Source: Pterobdella sp. o SKG-2022
Taxonomy: Eukaryota; Annelida; Clitellata; Hirudinida; Piscicolidae
NCBI GenBank assembly: GCA_964035795.1
Contig: OZ038327.1
Coordinates: forward strand, 7,191,725 to 7,255,724
Length of the DNA stretch: 64,000 bases
Reading direction: 5' to 3'
The position numbers were made by a program, and so were the translations under genes. Within the stretch, counting starts at the first letter, position 1, and each line of letters opens with the position of its first letter. The notes beneath the pieces were generated by a model, which was not told the DNA's origin, made no database searches, and was given only the letters and a program-made list of their open reading frames with translations. Below, piece after piece: positions 13,628-24,758 of the stretch.

Positions 13628-15596
13628 TTTACACATCCGTTATAAGTATATTTTTTAATTTCATTTTGAATGTCGGCCCGTATAGCTCAGTTGGCGGATC
13701 ATGAATAATATCCCAGTTACTGGGTTCGATTCCATGTTGGGCTGACAATTAGCACCTGTTTTGGTGTGCCTCCCAGTCTGACCTCTCGAAAATGAGGCTG
13801 GAGGATGGAAGATGGAAAAAATTACTTTCATCTTTCTAGATTTTGAAATTCGACTTTGATCTGAAAAGACTTGTGATACTCAATTAAAAAACAGTCATGT
13901 TTTTGAAAGTGATGATGATGGGAGTAGTGATGGTGATGATGGGGCTAGTGGTGAAGGTGATGATTTTTTGATAATTATGGGTTTTTCATTTAGTTTTTTT
14001 CCATTGATTACCTTGAGATTTTTGTATCAATTCTTCATCCTCACTCCTTCACCCTGTGGTGCTACAACAATTTCTTTACCCACTTTTCAAAACTTTTTGG
14101 TTTATTTGAGAGCTTGGTAGGCTTATTTGAACTTTGTTGTCGAGAATGATAGCTATTTTTGCTGTTTTCATGAGTTTATTATAAACTTCTAATCGACGTA
14201 AAAGTTTTGAAAAATTAATATTTTTTCCATCCTTCATTTCATTTTCATAATTTTAAGATTTTAAATTCACTTTTATTTCATCCTTAATTATTATAGACTT
14301 CATCATCAACCAATACAACACGTTTCATCTAACTAATACCTCACCACACACCTCATCACACATCACACCACCTCAACCTCATCACTCATCACATAATACT
14401 TCCCACCACACTACACATTTCCCATCACACTACACGTTTCTCATCACGCCACACACAACAGGACCGATAGTAAGTATTTTGATGGCAAAGTTTGGATGCA
14501 GACCGGTGGCAGCTATAGGAGGGATTGTATCTTGTGTGGCATTTTGCGCCTCTGCATTCTCTCCCAGCATCACCTTCATGCTTCTTATCTATGGAATCCT
14601 CGGAGGTCTGTGGTGGGGGTTGGGGGTTAGGTCACGTTTTGGAGGTGTGGTGCTGGGGAATGTGGTGGTATGGATGGCGTTGAAAAGCTTCTGAACAATA
14701 ACTTGATAGTAATTAACATAAACCCACTTAACTTCTTTCAACTCAACTTGTCATCTAACACGTCATGTACAAAGAATCTCAAACCGACTTTTCACCAGCA
14801 GTTTTTTCGATCGTCATTCACCATCAAACTCTTCACTATCCTACTCCACCGCTTTTTTTTTTACCATCTCACCGCATCACACCACCCACCCCCAGGCATA
14901 GGGTTTGGCATGATGTACCTACCCTCAATAGTAGTGGTAGGGTTCTATTTTGATAAGAAGAGGGCTCTTGCTACAGGGATTGCTGTGTGTGGCTCTGGCA
15001 TCGGTGAGTGGTGTGGTGTGGGAGTGGATGTGGTGTGGGGGTAGATGTGGTGTTGTGTGGTGTGGATTGATGGTACAAGTAGTGAAGTGGGGTTGAATGT
15101 GGCATGTTATTGGATACCACATGACAAATAAAGTGATATAATTGGAAATCACATAACTTGAGGGAGCAACATGCTGAGCTAGAGTTGATGTGGTGATGGA
15201 GTGTCATGGATGTGTGGACCCTTGAAAGCCCTCATATCGGGATGTGCCGGGTTTTTGAAAACCTGGAAGTTTAAACTACACCAACAAGGATTTGAAGATG
15301 AAAAATTTGGAAACTAAATATTCCTTCTAATGAAATGGAAGAAGTTATAGGTGACTTGATGACGTATGAAGGCGGGAAGAATGCTACGTCATCATGGCGG
15401 TCATGATGATGATCCTGAAGAACTATTCCTTTGAAGCTAATTACATCTTGAAAGTTTGAGAGGACAAAATGGAAGAATCGAAACATTGGAGCATTTTGAT
15501 GGAGTGTGGCTGCTTGGCACCTGTGTATACAACATTGTACCTTTTTGTGCATGTTGTAGTCCTATTGCTTGTGTGTGTGTGTTTTGATGTCATATA

Positions 15597-15666
<70 letters not shown>

Positions 15667-18600
15667 CACAGATGTCAAGCAGGATGTCATTGGCACACAG
15701 CAAGGCAAGCCTTAAAAGCCACCATGAGAAGCAAGCAGATATCGAAAATCCCATGTTGAGGTGGTTGGTGTGATGATGATGAGGGTGATGATGTTGATGA
15801 TGACGATGATGAGAATGATGATGATGTTGATGATGGTGATGATGATGACACAGGAAGGATGCCTTGCTGATAGGAAGTCAGAAGAACATTGCTGAATACA
15901 AGGAGGTTGCTTATTATTCATGCATTCATCCTTTCACAAGCCATTTATCCACGCATTCATCCGTTCAAAAGCCATTCATCCATGCATGCATCCTTTCACA
16001 AGCCATTTATCCATCCATTCATCCGTTCAAAAGCCATTCATCCATGCATTCATCCGTTCACAAGCCATTTATCCATGCATTCATTCAAGCACCCATTCAT
16101 GTCTTCACACATGCATCCATGCATGGACTCATTGTGCAACCGCATCATGCAATCCCTCATCAAAACAATCTCTCCTCATTAACTCGTCTTCAAGACTCCT
16201 TTCTCATCTTTCTACTACTTTTGTTCATCTTTTCGTTGCTTGATCACTTCATATTTTCAAATCACCTATAACACTCACCCATCTCCCACCACCCACCATT
16301 CTAACACTACTCCATCTCTCACCACCCACCATCCTAATACTCATCACTCTCTCACCACTCACCATTCTGACACATCCACCCCCCATCAATTTATTTAGTC
16401 ATCATCTATCACCCTTACCAACACACCATATACCCACACACACAAACTCACCCCTACACTCACACAACACACACACGTAGGTGAAAGGGGACGTGGAAGA
16501 GTTCACGAAGAAAATGGTGGATGAGGAAGCTATACATGAGAGTGGAGCTCAAAGGGTGGGTAGGGGTGTGGTGTAGTGTGGTGTGATGTGGTGTGGTGTG
16601 ATGTGGTGGGTGTGATGTGATGTGGTGGGTGTGATGTGGTGTGGTGGGGTGTGGTGGATATGGTTTAATGTGATGTGGTGGGTGTGATGTGATGTGGTGT
16701 GGTGTGATGTGATGTGGTGTGGTGTGGTGTGGTGGGTGTGGTGTGATGTGATGTATGTGGTGTGGTGTGGTGGGTATGGTTTAATGTGATGTGGTGTGGT
16801 GTGGTGTGATGTGGTTGGTATGGTGTGGTGTGATGTGGTGTGGTGTGATGTGGTGTGGTGTGGTGTGATGTGATGTGGTGTATTGTGGTGCGGTGGGGTG
16901 TGGTGTGGTGTGATGTGGTGGGTGTGATGTGGTGTGGTGTGGTGGGTGTGATGTGATGTGGTGTGGTGTGGTGTGGTGTGATGTGGTGTGGTGTGGTGTG
17001 ATGTGGTGGGAGTGGTGTGATGTGATGTGGTGTGGTGTGGTGCGGTGGGGTGTGGTGTGGTGTGATGTGGTGTGGTGTGGTGGGTGTGATGTGATGTGGT
17101 GTGGTGTGGTGTGATGTGATGTGGTGTGGTGTGATGTGATGTGGTGTGGTGTGATGCGGTGTGGTGGGATGTGATGTGATGTGGTGTGGTGTGGTGTGAT
17201 GTGATGTGGTGTGGTGTGATGTGCTGTGGTGGGTGTGATGTGGTGTGGTGTGATGTGATGTGATGTGGTGTGGTGTGGTGGGTGTGATGTGGTGTGATGT
17301 GGTGTGGTGTGGTGCGGTGGGGTGTGGTGGGAGTGGTGTGATGTGATGTGGTGTGGTGTGATGTGGTTGGTATGGTGTGGTGTGATGTGATGTGATGTGG
17401 TGTGGTGTGGTGGGATGTGATGTGGTGTGGTGTGGTGCGGTGGGGTGTGGTGGGAGTGGTGTGATGTGATGTGGTGTGGTGTGGTGTGATGTGGTTGGTA
17501 TGGTGTGGTGTGATGTGGTGTGATGTGATGTGATGTGATGTGGTGTGGTGTGGTGGGATGTGATGTGGTGTGGTGTGGTGCGGTGGGGTGTGGTGGGAGT
17601 GGTGTGATGTGATGTGGTGTGGTGTGGTGTGATGTGGTTGGTATGGTGTGGTGTGGTGGGTGTGATGTGATGTGGTGTGGTGTGATGTGATGTGATGTGG
17701 TGTGGTGTGGTGGGTGTGATGTGATGTGATGTGGTGTGGTGTGATGTGGTGTGGTGTGGTGGGATGTGATGTGGTGTGGTGCGGTGGGGTGTGGTGGGAG
17801 TGGTGTGATGTGATGTGGTGTGGTGTGGTGCGGTGGGGTGTGGTGGGAGTGGTGTGATGTGATGTGGTGTGGTGTGGTGATGTGATGTGGTGTGGTGTGG
17901 TGGGTGTGATGTGGTGTGATGTGGTGTGATGTGGTGTGGTGTGGTGTGGTGCGGTGGGGTGTGGTGGGAGTGATGTGATGTGATGTGGTGTGGTGTGGTG
18001 GGTGTGATGTGGTGTGATGTGGTGTGGTGTGGTGCGGTGGGGTGTGGTGGGAGTGGTGTGATGTGATGTGGTGTGGTGTGATGTGGTTGGTATGGTGTGG
18101 TGTGGTGGGTGTGATGTGATGTGGTGTGATGTGATGTGGTGTGGTGTGGTGGGTGTGATGTGATGTGTTGTGGTGTGGTGTGATGTGGTGTGGTGGGTGT
18201 GATGTGGTGTGGTGTGATTGATGTGGTGTGGTGTGATGTGATGTGGTGTGATGTGATGTGATGTGGTGTGATGTGATGTGGTGTGGTGTGATGTGGTGTG
18301 GTGTGATGTGGTGTGGTGTGGTGCGGTGGGGTGTGGTGGGAGTGGTGTGATGTGATGTGGTGTGGTGTGGTGTGATGTGGTTGGTATGGTGTGGTGTGAT
18401 GTGATGTGATGTGGTGTGATGTGGTGTGGTGTGGTGGGATGTGATGTGGTGTGGTGTGGTGCGGTGGGGTGTGGTGGGAGTGGTGTGATGTGATGTGGTG
18501 TGGTGTGGTGTGATGTGGTTGGTATGGTGTGGTGTGGTGGGTGTGATGTGATGTGGTGTGATGTGATGTGGTGTGATGTGATGTGGTGTGGTGTGGTGGG

Positions 18601-20159
18601 TGTGATGTGATGTGTCGTGGTGTGGTGTGATGTGGTGTGGTGGGTGTGGTGTGATGTGGTGTGGTGTGATGTGATGTGGTGTGATGTGGTGTGGTGTGGT
18701 GTGATGTGATGTGGTGTGGTGGACTTCATCTTAACTATAATTATAATAAAAATAATAACGATAATTAAGCTATTGATAATTTCATTACTAAATGAAATGG
18801 GTAAGAGCTCGTAACCATGATAACATGAAATATGTCAATATCAATTTACAACGATGCATCATAAAAATAATAATCATAATAACAATAATAATAACGGTCA
18901 AGACTCATTAATAGAGCACCATCTTTCCGCCAGGTGAAAAGATTCCTTCTCACAATGTTCGACTTTAGTCTCCTCAAGAACTTCACTTTCCTTCTTCTTG
19001 CTTTCTCGGGAGTGTGTGTCTTCACTGGTGTGTTTTTGTGGTGGAGGTTTGAATGGTGTGATGGGGGATGGGGGAAGGGGGTCGAAAAGGATAATGTGGG
19101 GGTAGTTAGAATAGTGTGGTGTGAGATGAATTTACGTGGTGTGAGGCTTATGTGTTGGGAGGGGGGGGGGGTAGGATGAGATGAGTGAGTGTTAGAATGG
19201 TGAAAAGTGAGAGATGGAGGGTGTGATGTTGAGACATGACAACAAAACCATAAAAGGCTTGTACACACCATTCGTGTACTCAACAAAGAAGGTGATGGAG
19301 GATACTGGCGTGAATGAAGCATCAGCAAACATCATTCTCTCTGTGCTCGGAGCCTGTAACACTGTGTCTAGGTGGGTTGGGTGTGGGTGAAAAGGTGGGA
19401 GTGGTTGTAGAGATAAGGTAGTGAGAGGTGTATACAAAACCATGCAAGGGCCCAAACAACACCACTACAGGATCATAACAGGCTTCATCTCTGACCGACC
19501 AAACGTCGATGTCATTGTGATACAGAACGTGGCAGCCATTGTAAGTGGAGTAGCAACTGGGCTGGTGTTCCTCTTCAACTCTTATGCCCTTATGTGCGCC
19601 TATGCTGCAGTCTTTGGAGTCTTCATTGGTCTGTTGTTGTTTGTGCATTGTTATCTATGTCTGATTGTTAGCTTTTAACCACCCTCTCACCAACCCACAC
19701 CACACATAGCCGCTTCCACCACTACACACCCACCTCACCAACCCACACCACACACAGCCGCCTTCATAGCACTGAGGTCGATAGTGATGGTGGAGATGTT
19801 GGGACTCGAGAGACTCAATAATGCTTATGGTCTCACTACACTTTTCCAAGGAGTCGCTGTTCTTGTCGGCAGTCCTATTTCCGGTCTGTTTGTTTGTCCC
19901 TTCGTTCTTTTGTTTATTTTTTTTGTTTTTTTGTTTGTCACATACGATTTCTTCCAACACAGTTCATATTGATGCAGCATCACAACCCACAGGAACCTTG
20001 TACGCATCGACTGAGAGCTTTACCACGTCTTTCCTCTTCTCCGGATTTTTGATCACACTTGGGGGGTTGATCTGCATTCCAGTCAGGAGAATTGCTAGAT
20101 GGGAGGCCCGAAAGGAACAACAGAAAAAGGACAAGGGAGCCCTTCTCTCCAAACACTAA
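8686..20159 (+). CDS. Monocarboxylate transporter-like gene (SLC16 family), first copy, exons 5-7 missing
   Basis: Twelve exons with GT-AG borders and compatible phases: 8686-8920, 9244-9324, 14462-14605, 14896-15003, [exons 5-7 absent], 15672-15760, 15854-15905, 16481-16555, 18934-19027, 19257-19371, 19471-19628, 19758-19883, 19993-20159. MCTs are 12-helix major-facilitator proteins that carry small acids with protons, or related substrates, across the plasma membrane. Exon 1 has the family signature PDGGWGW at residues 47-53, at the start of helix 1. Exon 4 has the helix 5 signature [19 protein letters not shown]. The GFISDRP loop in exon 13 fits the segment after helix 8. The C-terminus is basic and cytosolic ([20 protein letters not shown]). 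Joining exon 4 to exon 8 would shift the frame, because 341 nt are missing. As written this copy is therefore broken. The substrate cannot be told. The missing block is present in the second copy. Confidence 0.85.
9080..9243. repeat. Minisatellite, 30-base CACCCTCATTCCTCCTCAAA unit, at the end of MCT intron 1
   Basis: About five tandem copies with no G on this strand. The array runs directly into the exon 2 acceptor (CTACTCAG at 9236-9243), so it supplies the pyrimidine-rich region before the splice site. Confidence 0.8.
9690..9832. repeat. A/T-rich minisatellite, 19-base unit
   Basis: About seven imperfect copies of a CAAATCTTTACAATTTATTA-type unit inside MCT intron 2. Confidence 0.75.
10177..11141 (+). 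pseudogene. LINE C-terminal fragment with zinc fingers, first copy
   Basis: An open frame at 10197-10550 encodes the post-polymerase part of a LINE protein, with a KFKYLISIL start and a VFVNRCLRIVTAL end. After a stop at 10548-10550 the next frame continues with RRLQWLGHVERMDDDRLPKK, a common C-terminal LINE motif. Further on (10878-11141) a frame encodes a C2H2-type finger (C-x4-C-x12-H-x4-H) and a partial CLYCGLSFKRQGLHSH finger. C-terminal zinc fingers of this kind are known in several invertebrate LINEs, so I read the whole stretch as one decayed element rather than as a host zinc-finger gene. It lies in MCT intron 2, and its left end coincides with the left end of the duplicated block. 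Confidence 0.75.
11161..11212. repeat. TG dinucleotide microsatellite
   Basis: An uninterrupted TG run. The second copy at 37770-37821 has the same length. Confidence 0.9.
11506..11600. repeat. 33-base tandem repeat, three copies
   Basis: Three copies of an ATTCTGTACATTCACATGTG-type unit in MCT intron 2. The second copy is at 38115-38209. Confidence 0.75.
12530..13058. repeat. Minisatellite of 24/27-base units (CACCCCACCTAATACTACTA)
   Basis: About 20 units that alternate between three and four ACT triplets and between CACC, CATC and CACA variants. The variant order is partly repeated, which suggests that a multi-unit block was duplicated. All units are multiples of three, so several frames stay open on both strands; these open frames are by-products. 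In MCT intron 2. Confidence 0.92.
13531..13625. repeat. GT dinucleotide microsatellite with GCGT start
   Basis: GTGCGTGCGTGC followed by about 40 GT units. It ends about 50 bases before a SINE. Confidence 0.9.
13674..13800 (+). repeat. SINE with tRNA-like head and a different tail, first copy
   Basis: The head has an A box (TAGCTCAGTTGG) and a B box (GGGTTCGATTCC) at tRNA spacing, then GACAATTAGCACCTGTTTT as in the other family members. The tail then departs from them (GACCTCTCGAAAATGAGGCT) and lacks the GCGCTTTATA end. It is a second subfamily or a chimeric copy. Confidence 0.75.
13801..14461. other. End of MCT intron 2
   Basis: A/T-rich, then a C/A/T-rich stretch nearly free of G (CACCACAC and CATCACAC runs) from about 14330 to the exon 3 acceptor. 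Confidence 0.5.
15599..15664. repeat. CA microsatellite at the site of the missing 2.2-kb block
   Basis: A pure CA run followed by CCTACACAG, the acceptor of MCT exon 8. In the second copy the left flank leads into one CA run (42208-42246) and the right flank comes out of another (44402-44487), with 2.2 kb including exons 5-7 between them. Here the two runs are fused into one. Confidence 0.92.
15915..16110. repeat. Minisatellite, about 33-base CATTCATCC...CAAGCC unit, first copy
   Basis: About six units of a CATTCATCCGTTCAAAAGCC type, just after the donor of MCT exon 9. The open frames across it are by-products of the repeat. Confidence 0.85.
16556..18723. repeat. 2.2-kb G/T-rich pentamer minisatellite (GTGTG, ATGTG, GTGGG), first copy
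   Basis: Starts exactly at the GT donor of MCT exon 10 and fills most of intron 10. Almost all of it is GTGTG, ATGTG, GTGGG and GTGCG pentamers; C is nearly absent on this strand. Larger blocks recur, such as GGTGCGGTGGGGTGTGGTGG followed by GAGTGGTGTG, so there is a higher-order pattern. The 726-codon minus-strand open frame is a by-product of the stop-free pentamers. The second copy (45379-47546) has the same length. Confidence 0.95.
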
Positions 20160-20249
20160 TGCTTTCTTCCTTGCTTCTTTTCCTTCTTCTTTTCTTATCC
20201 TCTGTTTATCTGAGTGTGGGATTGTCTGATTTTTTTGTAAAGAGGGGGG

Positions 20250-20395
20250 ATGGATAGATGATTGGCTGAGTGAATGGATGGGTGGGTAGGTGGGAGGATT
20301 GGATGGGTGGGTAGGTGGGAGGATTGGATGGGCGAGTAGGTGGAAGGAATGGATGGGTGGGTAGGTGGGTAGAAGGAATGGATGGGCGAGATGAA
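20250..20395. repeat. Minisatellite, about 28-base GGATGGGTGGGTAGGTGGGA unit, first copy
   Basis: Four to five G-rich units downstream of the MCT stop codon. The G-runs could in principle form quadruplexes. Confidence 0.8.
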
Positions 20396-20622
20396 ACTGA
20401 TGGGATAGGTAGGTGAGATAAGGTGTCTTGAAGTTGTTTTCATACAAATGTTACAGCGGAGATGTTTATTTTGTACACTAGGATCACATTGAGTTTTATG
20501 GGGCATTTTGTGCTGTGTGTAATAATTTTCATGATGATGATGATGATGTTCATAATATTTTTTTGATTATAGGAATAATAATTACCTGATAGGCCTGAAT
20601 ACTCTTCATAACGCCATTAGTG

Positions 20623-20636
20623 GTTGCTATGGCAAC
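20623..20636. promoter_or_regulatory. X-box-like palindrome (possible RFX site)
   Basis: GTTGCTATGGCAAC differs by one base from the perfect palindrome GTTGCCATGGCAAC, the classic RFX-factor X-box. It lies about 460 bases after the MCT stop. No start codon of a known gene is nearby, so its role is unproven. Confidence 0.35.
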
Positions 20637-20833
20637 GTCGTCGTGCCAACGTTTTGTTATGGCGTTGTTATGTTCACTTTTAACCCTCTCTACGTCACAG
20701 GGTTCATCTGTTTCCATGGAGCAAGTTTACTTTGATTCAATCGGTAGTGACATTCTTTTCGTTCGTTTTGCCACTTATTTTTATTGTCATTTATTATTAT
20801 CATTTTTATGATATTTTTCTTATTATTCTTATG

Positions 20834-20925
20834 TTTCCATTACTTCACTTCCCAATTATATCAGCAGTTATTATTATTATATTTCCATTACTTCACTTCC
20901 CAATTATATCAGCAGTTATTATTGT
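20834..20925. repeat. 45-base direct repeat, two copies
   Basis: Two tandem copies of a TTTCCATTACTTCACTTCCC-led unit ending in ATT triplets. Confidence 0.85.
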
Positions 20926-22575
20926 TATTAGTATCTACTGTTGTTATGTTTTTGTTATTATTATTGCGATAATGTTGTTTTTATTATTTTTATTTTTATT
21001 ATTATAATTATTATTATTGCGAGGATGTTTCGCCATTGATGTTATAGCACTTATAGTAGCAAAGTTGTGTGGGTGAGTAGCTTTGTTGTTGCTTTCAACA
21101 GCAGTGTCGCCTGCTCCAAACCTTGCTTCATCTTGCCCGCTATCGTTACGTTATCATCATCTATGATCACTCTTCATTACGTCATCATCATTTTCTTCGA
21201 TATTACTCGTTACTCTCAATTCATTCCTCCAACATTCACCCATCCATCCATTCGTCATCACCCACCCATCCATCCATCCTTCAACATTCACCCATCCATC
21301 CATCCGTCATCATCATTCATACACCTTTCCGTCATTATTATCCACCCATCCGTCATCATCATCCACTCATCCGTCATCATCATCCACCCATTTCTTAGTT
21401 AGCATCTTCTTTACAAGCTTCCACCTGTCATCAAACACTGATTATTTTTTCTTTTTCTCGCGTCGTGGCATGCTGTAGTCTCATTGTTTTAAATACATCA
21501 AACTTCGTAAGGTATGTCACCCTCACACCACTCCACCACATCACTCTGCTTCATTCAATTGTATTGCAGCAAGTTCACAAAAGTTCATTTTAAGCTATGT
21601 ACCTTAATGCAGCTTGTGTTGATGCACCATTAAAAGCAAGTCATCAAGGCCATTCTTTTTGACGCAGAACCTCAACAGTGCTGCGTGATGTCTCTTTAAG
21701 AACATGTCACCATCCCTTTATTTATCTTCCAGTTTTTATTGCACACTTCTGAGTTATTCAAATACTCAAAAAACTCCAATCATATCAAACTTAATATCGG
21801 CTTCTATGTTACTCGGCTTATGGAGGAGTGGAGGAGTGGCAAGATGAGTGCATGGATGGTGGCTAGGTGAGGTGGTAAGGACAGGCCGATATAACTTTTG
21901 ATACTCATGTTTCTTGCTTCACAATACAAGCATTTTTATCATTATTCTTAACGAATAAAACAACTTTTTGCGTATATTGCCTGTCTTTTTTCGCTCATCT
22001 GTTTCATTTATATCATACCTACACACACAATCCGCTTGATGTATTGAGTACTAGGTTAAATTTTGTCTTCATGGTCAATCCGCTTAGGGAAGAATTTTAA
22101 GATTACCATTATTATTTTTATGATTAGTCATTTTTCAGTTGATGATAAGTTTATTATTTTGGTTGTTGTGTTGATCTTAGAATAAATTGCCAAGTTGAAG
22201 TTTCAAATGCACAGAATCTTTATTACTGCCAACACTGACTCTATTCCAGTCTCTCTACTGACCACGTGACATGTCTGTGTTCCAGGGCACTTTGTTGAGG
22301 GGTGGAGGCTCAAGAAATGAGAAATTATACATTTTTGACTTTGAAAGGGATAGACCCCACAAGAACCTCTGTCTTGCATCATTAGAAATGGAGAGAGCCA
22401 ACCAATGGGGATGTCTCGATGATGTTTCAAGTTATGAGCAGAACATGGGGTCTAGAGAATCTGTGCATTTTATGAAGTGCAGTATAAGTGGTGTTCCAGG
22501 TAGCTTCGTGAAAAAAAATTTGAGAATGGTGGTAATGAGTTACCAAAAAATAAAGAAGCCTGCATATGGTCCACA

Positions 22576-23016
22576 TACCTTTACAACAGTGAAACATGGA
22601 CCATGACAGAAAGGCTAAACAAAATTGTAGACAGCACCCAGAGAAGACTAAGAGTTGCGGCAAACATAAGATGGTCAGAAAAAACATCAAATGAAGATCT
22701 ATACACTTTACTCCAATACGAGAATTGGAGCACCACAATAAAACGGAAAAGACTAAACTTTGTGGGTTACATGCTCAGACAAAAACCTGACACGCCGGTT
22801 AGGAAAAGCCTGGCAGAAGCACCGAGAGCTGTCAGAAAATCTGGAGGTGTACCAAGAAAAACCTGGTACTCTCTCATCAAAAAAAATTGTAAAAGACTAA
22901 AAATAAAGATCGAAGATGAAAGTACCTGGGGCACAGTTTTAGACCGCAGCCAATGGAAACGAAGAGTCAGTCAACCCACGTCAACTTTACGGAAAGCTCT
23001 TAAAATAGAAGGTTGA
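22576..23016 (+). pseudogene. LINE reverse transcriptase C-terminal fragment, first copy
   Basis: The frame reads YLYNSETWTMTERLNK from 22576, then STQRRLRVAANIRWSEKTSN, then RKRLNFVGYMLRQKPDTPVR, and ends at 23014-23016. This is the post-polymerase tail of a non-LTR element, of a different family from the copies at 2441 and 10177. No catalytic core is visible. Confidence 0.8.
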
Positions 23017-23883
23017 GGAAAGAGGGTTCTAAAAGATGAGCATATGAGAGGGTTAAAAATGGAAAATGATTGAGTGAGGACAAAAAAAGATTCTGAGAAC
23101 AGTGCTATCAAGGGGTTTATTAAGTTCAAAAGGAGAGTTGAAGGTGAATATTTCATGGAAAAAATCCAAAAATAGATCAATAGTTAAAAACCCAGTGAAA
23201 AGGGAAGTGGAAGAATTTGGGTATGTGAAAGAGGAAGCAAGCTGCACTTCAGAGATTCTTTAAGGGGCGGGAGAGCAGAGTTTTAGAAGGAAAAGCTAAA
23301 AATGGAAGTTTTGAAATAGTTGGACAAAAACTAATTAAACTCAGATATCTGTAAAAAAATTATGAACAGAGAAATAGAAATGATAATTTAAATTTTATGA
23401 TAGATTAATAAATGAGTCAAGAGAGAGATCTGGCAAAGAAAAAGTTGGAGAGGGCAAGGTCGACTCAAATCTTTGCGTATATTTTATCTTGTCACAACTT
23501 GATACATGAGAGTAGGATTCAGAAGATATGTGTGGTGAGGCATCATGAGACCTGCGTTTTGACAATTTTTACGGTTAAAGTCAGCAATTTGCAGTTTGAA
23601 AAAATGTTCACAACGTTTGATGATATTAATTTCAAAAATTTAATTTTACTCTAAACACTGTTTGTGTAGACTCCTAGTTTTGAAACACTCAGTAAAAAAG
23701 TATAAAATGGAGAAGAATTAAGATTAGAAGGCAGAGTTTCAGAGAAAAAGTCAACAGATTTAGCTCAAGAATGTGAGGCATAATGGAGAGCGGATAGAGG
23801 ATCGCAGCACTTTTAAGAGGTATTTTGAAATTTTAAAGATAAGAAGGGTTAAGGTAAAAGCTTTTGGACGTTAAAGTACTTGG
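23017..23883. other. Spacer, no recognised feature
   Basis: A/G-rich sequence. A small open frame at 23412-23654 matches nothing I know. Confidence 0.4.
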
Positions 23884-24058
23884 TAATGTAATGCGGTATT
23901 TATAAAGCGCTTTTCCTTATAGATCAAAGCGCTTGCTACAAATTTAATGCAGCGAAAACACACTGGAACAGGTGCTAATTGTCGGCCCACGCGGGATCGA
24001 ACCCGGTAACTTTAGATAATTAATCTAATAATCAACCTTTGAGCTATAGCAGCCGACC
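23884..24058 (-). repeat. Full-length SINE, tRNA-derived, first copy
   Basis: On the minus strand the head begins GGTCGGCTGCTATAGCTCAA and contains a B box (GGGTTCGATCCC). Between them is an intact 5-bp anticodon-like stem (TTAGA/TCTAA) with a loop reading AAT at the anticodon place. The body has TAGCACCTGTTCC and TTGTAGCAAGCGCTTTGATC. The tail is AAGCGCTTTATAAATACCGC followed by ATTACATTAC. Confidence 0.85.
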
Positions 24059-24758
24059 TCTAAAAATGGCGGATTAACACCATAAGTTAGAGGGGTGATT
24101 CATATGGAGAAGGGTGAGTCAAATGGAGGTGAACCATCAAAATGGTGAGTCAAACAAAGGAAAAGTGAGAGATGATTTTTGAGAAAACTTTCGATCGTGG
24201 TGCATGCCATACCAATTGAGTTTCTTTTTTGAATATTAAGTTACAGACAAAAAAAAATTGGGTTGGTAACGTATTAAACTAAACATGAATTTGATATCAA
24301 GTGCTGGCTGGTGAGAAGAGAATGTGGATAAGTTTGTGCTTAACACAGCACATTAACAACCACCTTCTCTCATGAAGATTAGATTGACAAAATTATAGAA
24401 ACTGTCGTTTGAAGGCAGTTTGAAATTTAAATGTTGTTTGGAATCATCGTTATCTTTTTTTAAAATCACCAGTACAACTCAACATGCTGTTGCCTATGAA
24501 GTTCACGTGTTTTTAAATTTATTCTAAATTTTATCACTTTGTAATGAACCATATTGAATTTTTATGAAACAGTTTTTGAAATAAACAAAATTAAATAATT
24601 TTTAAAAAGATTGAGAAGTAGTTTTTTAAATTCTTGCTTTGATTGCAGCAAATCTCGGTTTAGTAGCACCATCTTAAACCTAGTTAAATCTTTTGAATTT
24701 CGAAACTAAAGGGCACAAGAAATGCCATGAAATTATTCTTTGAAATTTATAAGAAATA
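24059..24758. other. Upstream region of the LRRC14-like gene
   Basis: About 700 A/T-rich bases. No clear core promoter element stands out. Confidence 0.4.

Larger units (their letters stand above)
20160..22575. other. MCT 3' flank and spacer, simple repeats, no recognised gene
   Basis: Contains a GGATGGGTGGGTAGGTGGGA array (20250-20395), a two-copy 45-base repeat (20834-20925), ATT-rich sequence (20940-21020) and CATCCATCCGTCATCATC sequence (21235-21400). An AATAAA at 21955-21960 could end a long MCT transcript, but it is far from the stop. An open frame from 22271 shows no motif I know. Confidence 0.5.

Noticed and set aside
16549..18729. A 726-codon open frame on the minus strand (and its twin at 45372-47552)
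   Set aside because: It is made of His, Thr, Ser, Pro and Ile codons from stop-free pentamer repeats inside an MCT intron. It is a by-product of the array, not a gene.
22264..22269. E-box CACGTG with TGAC flank
   Set aside because: Short motif with no gene start next to it; no further support.
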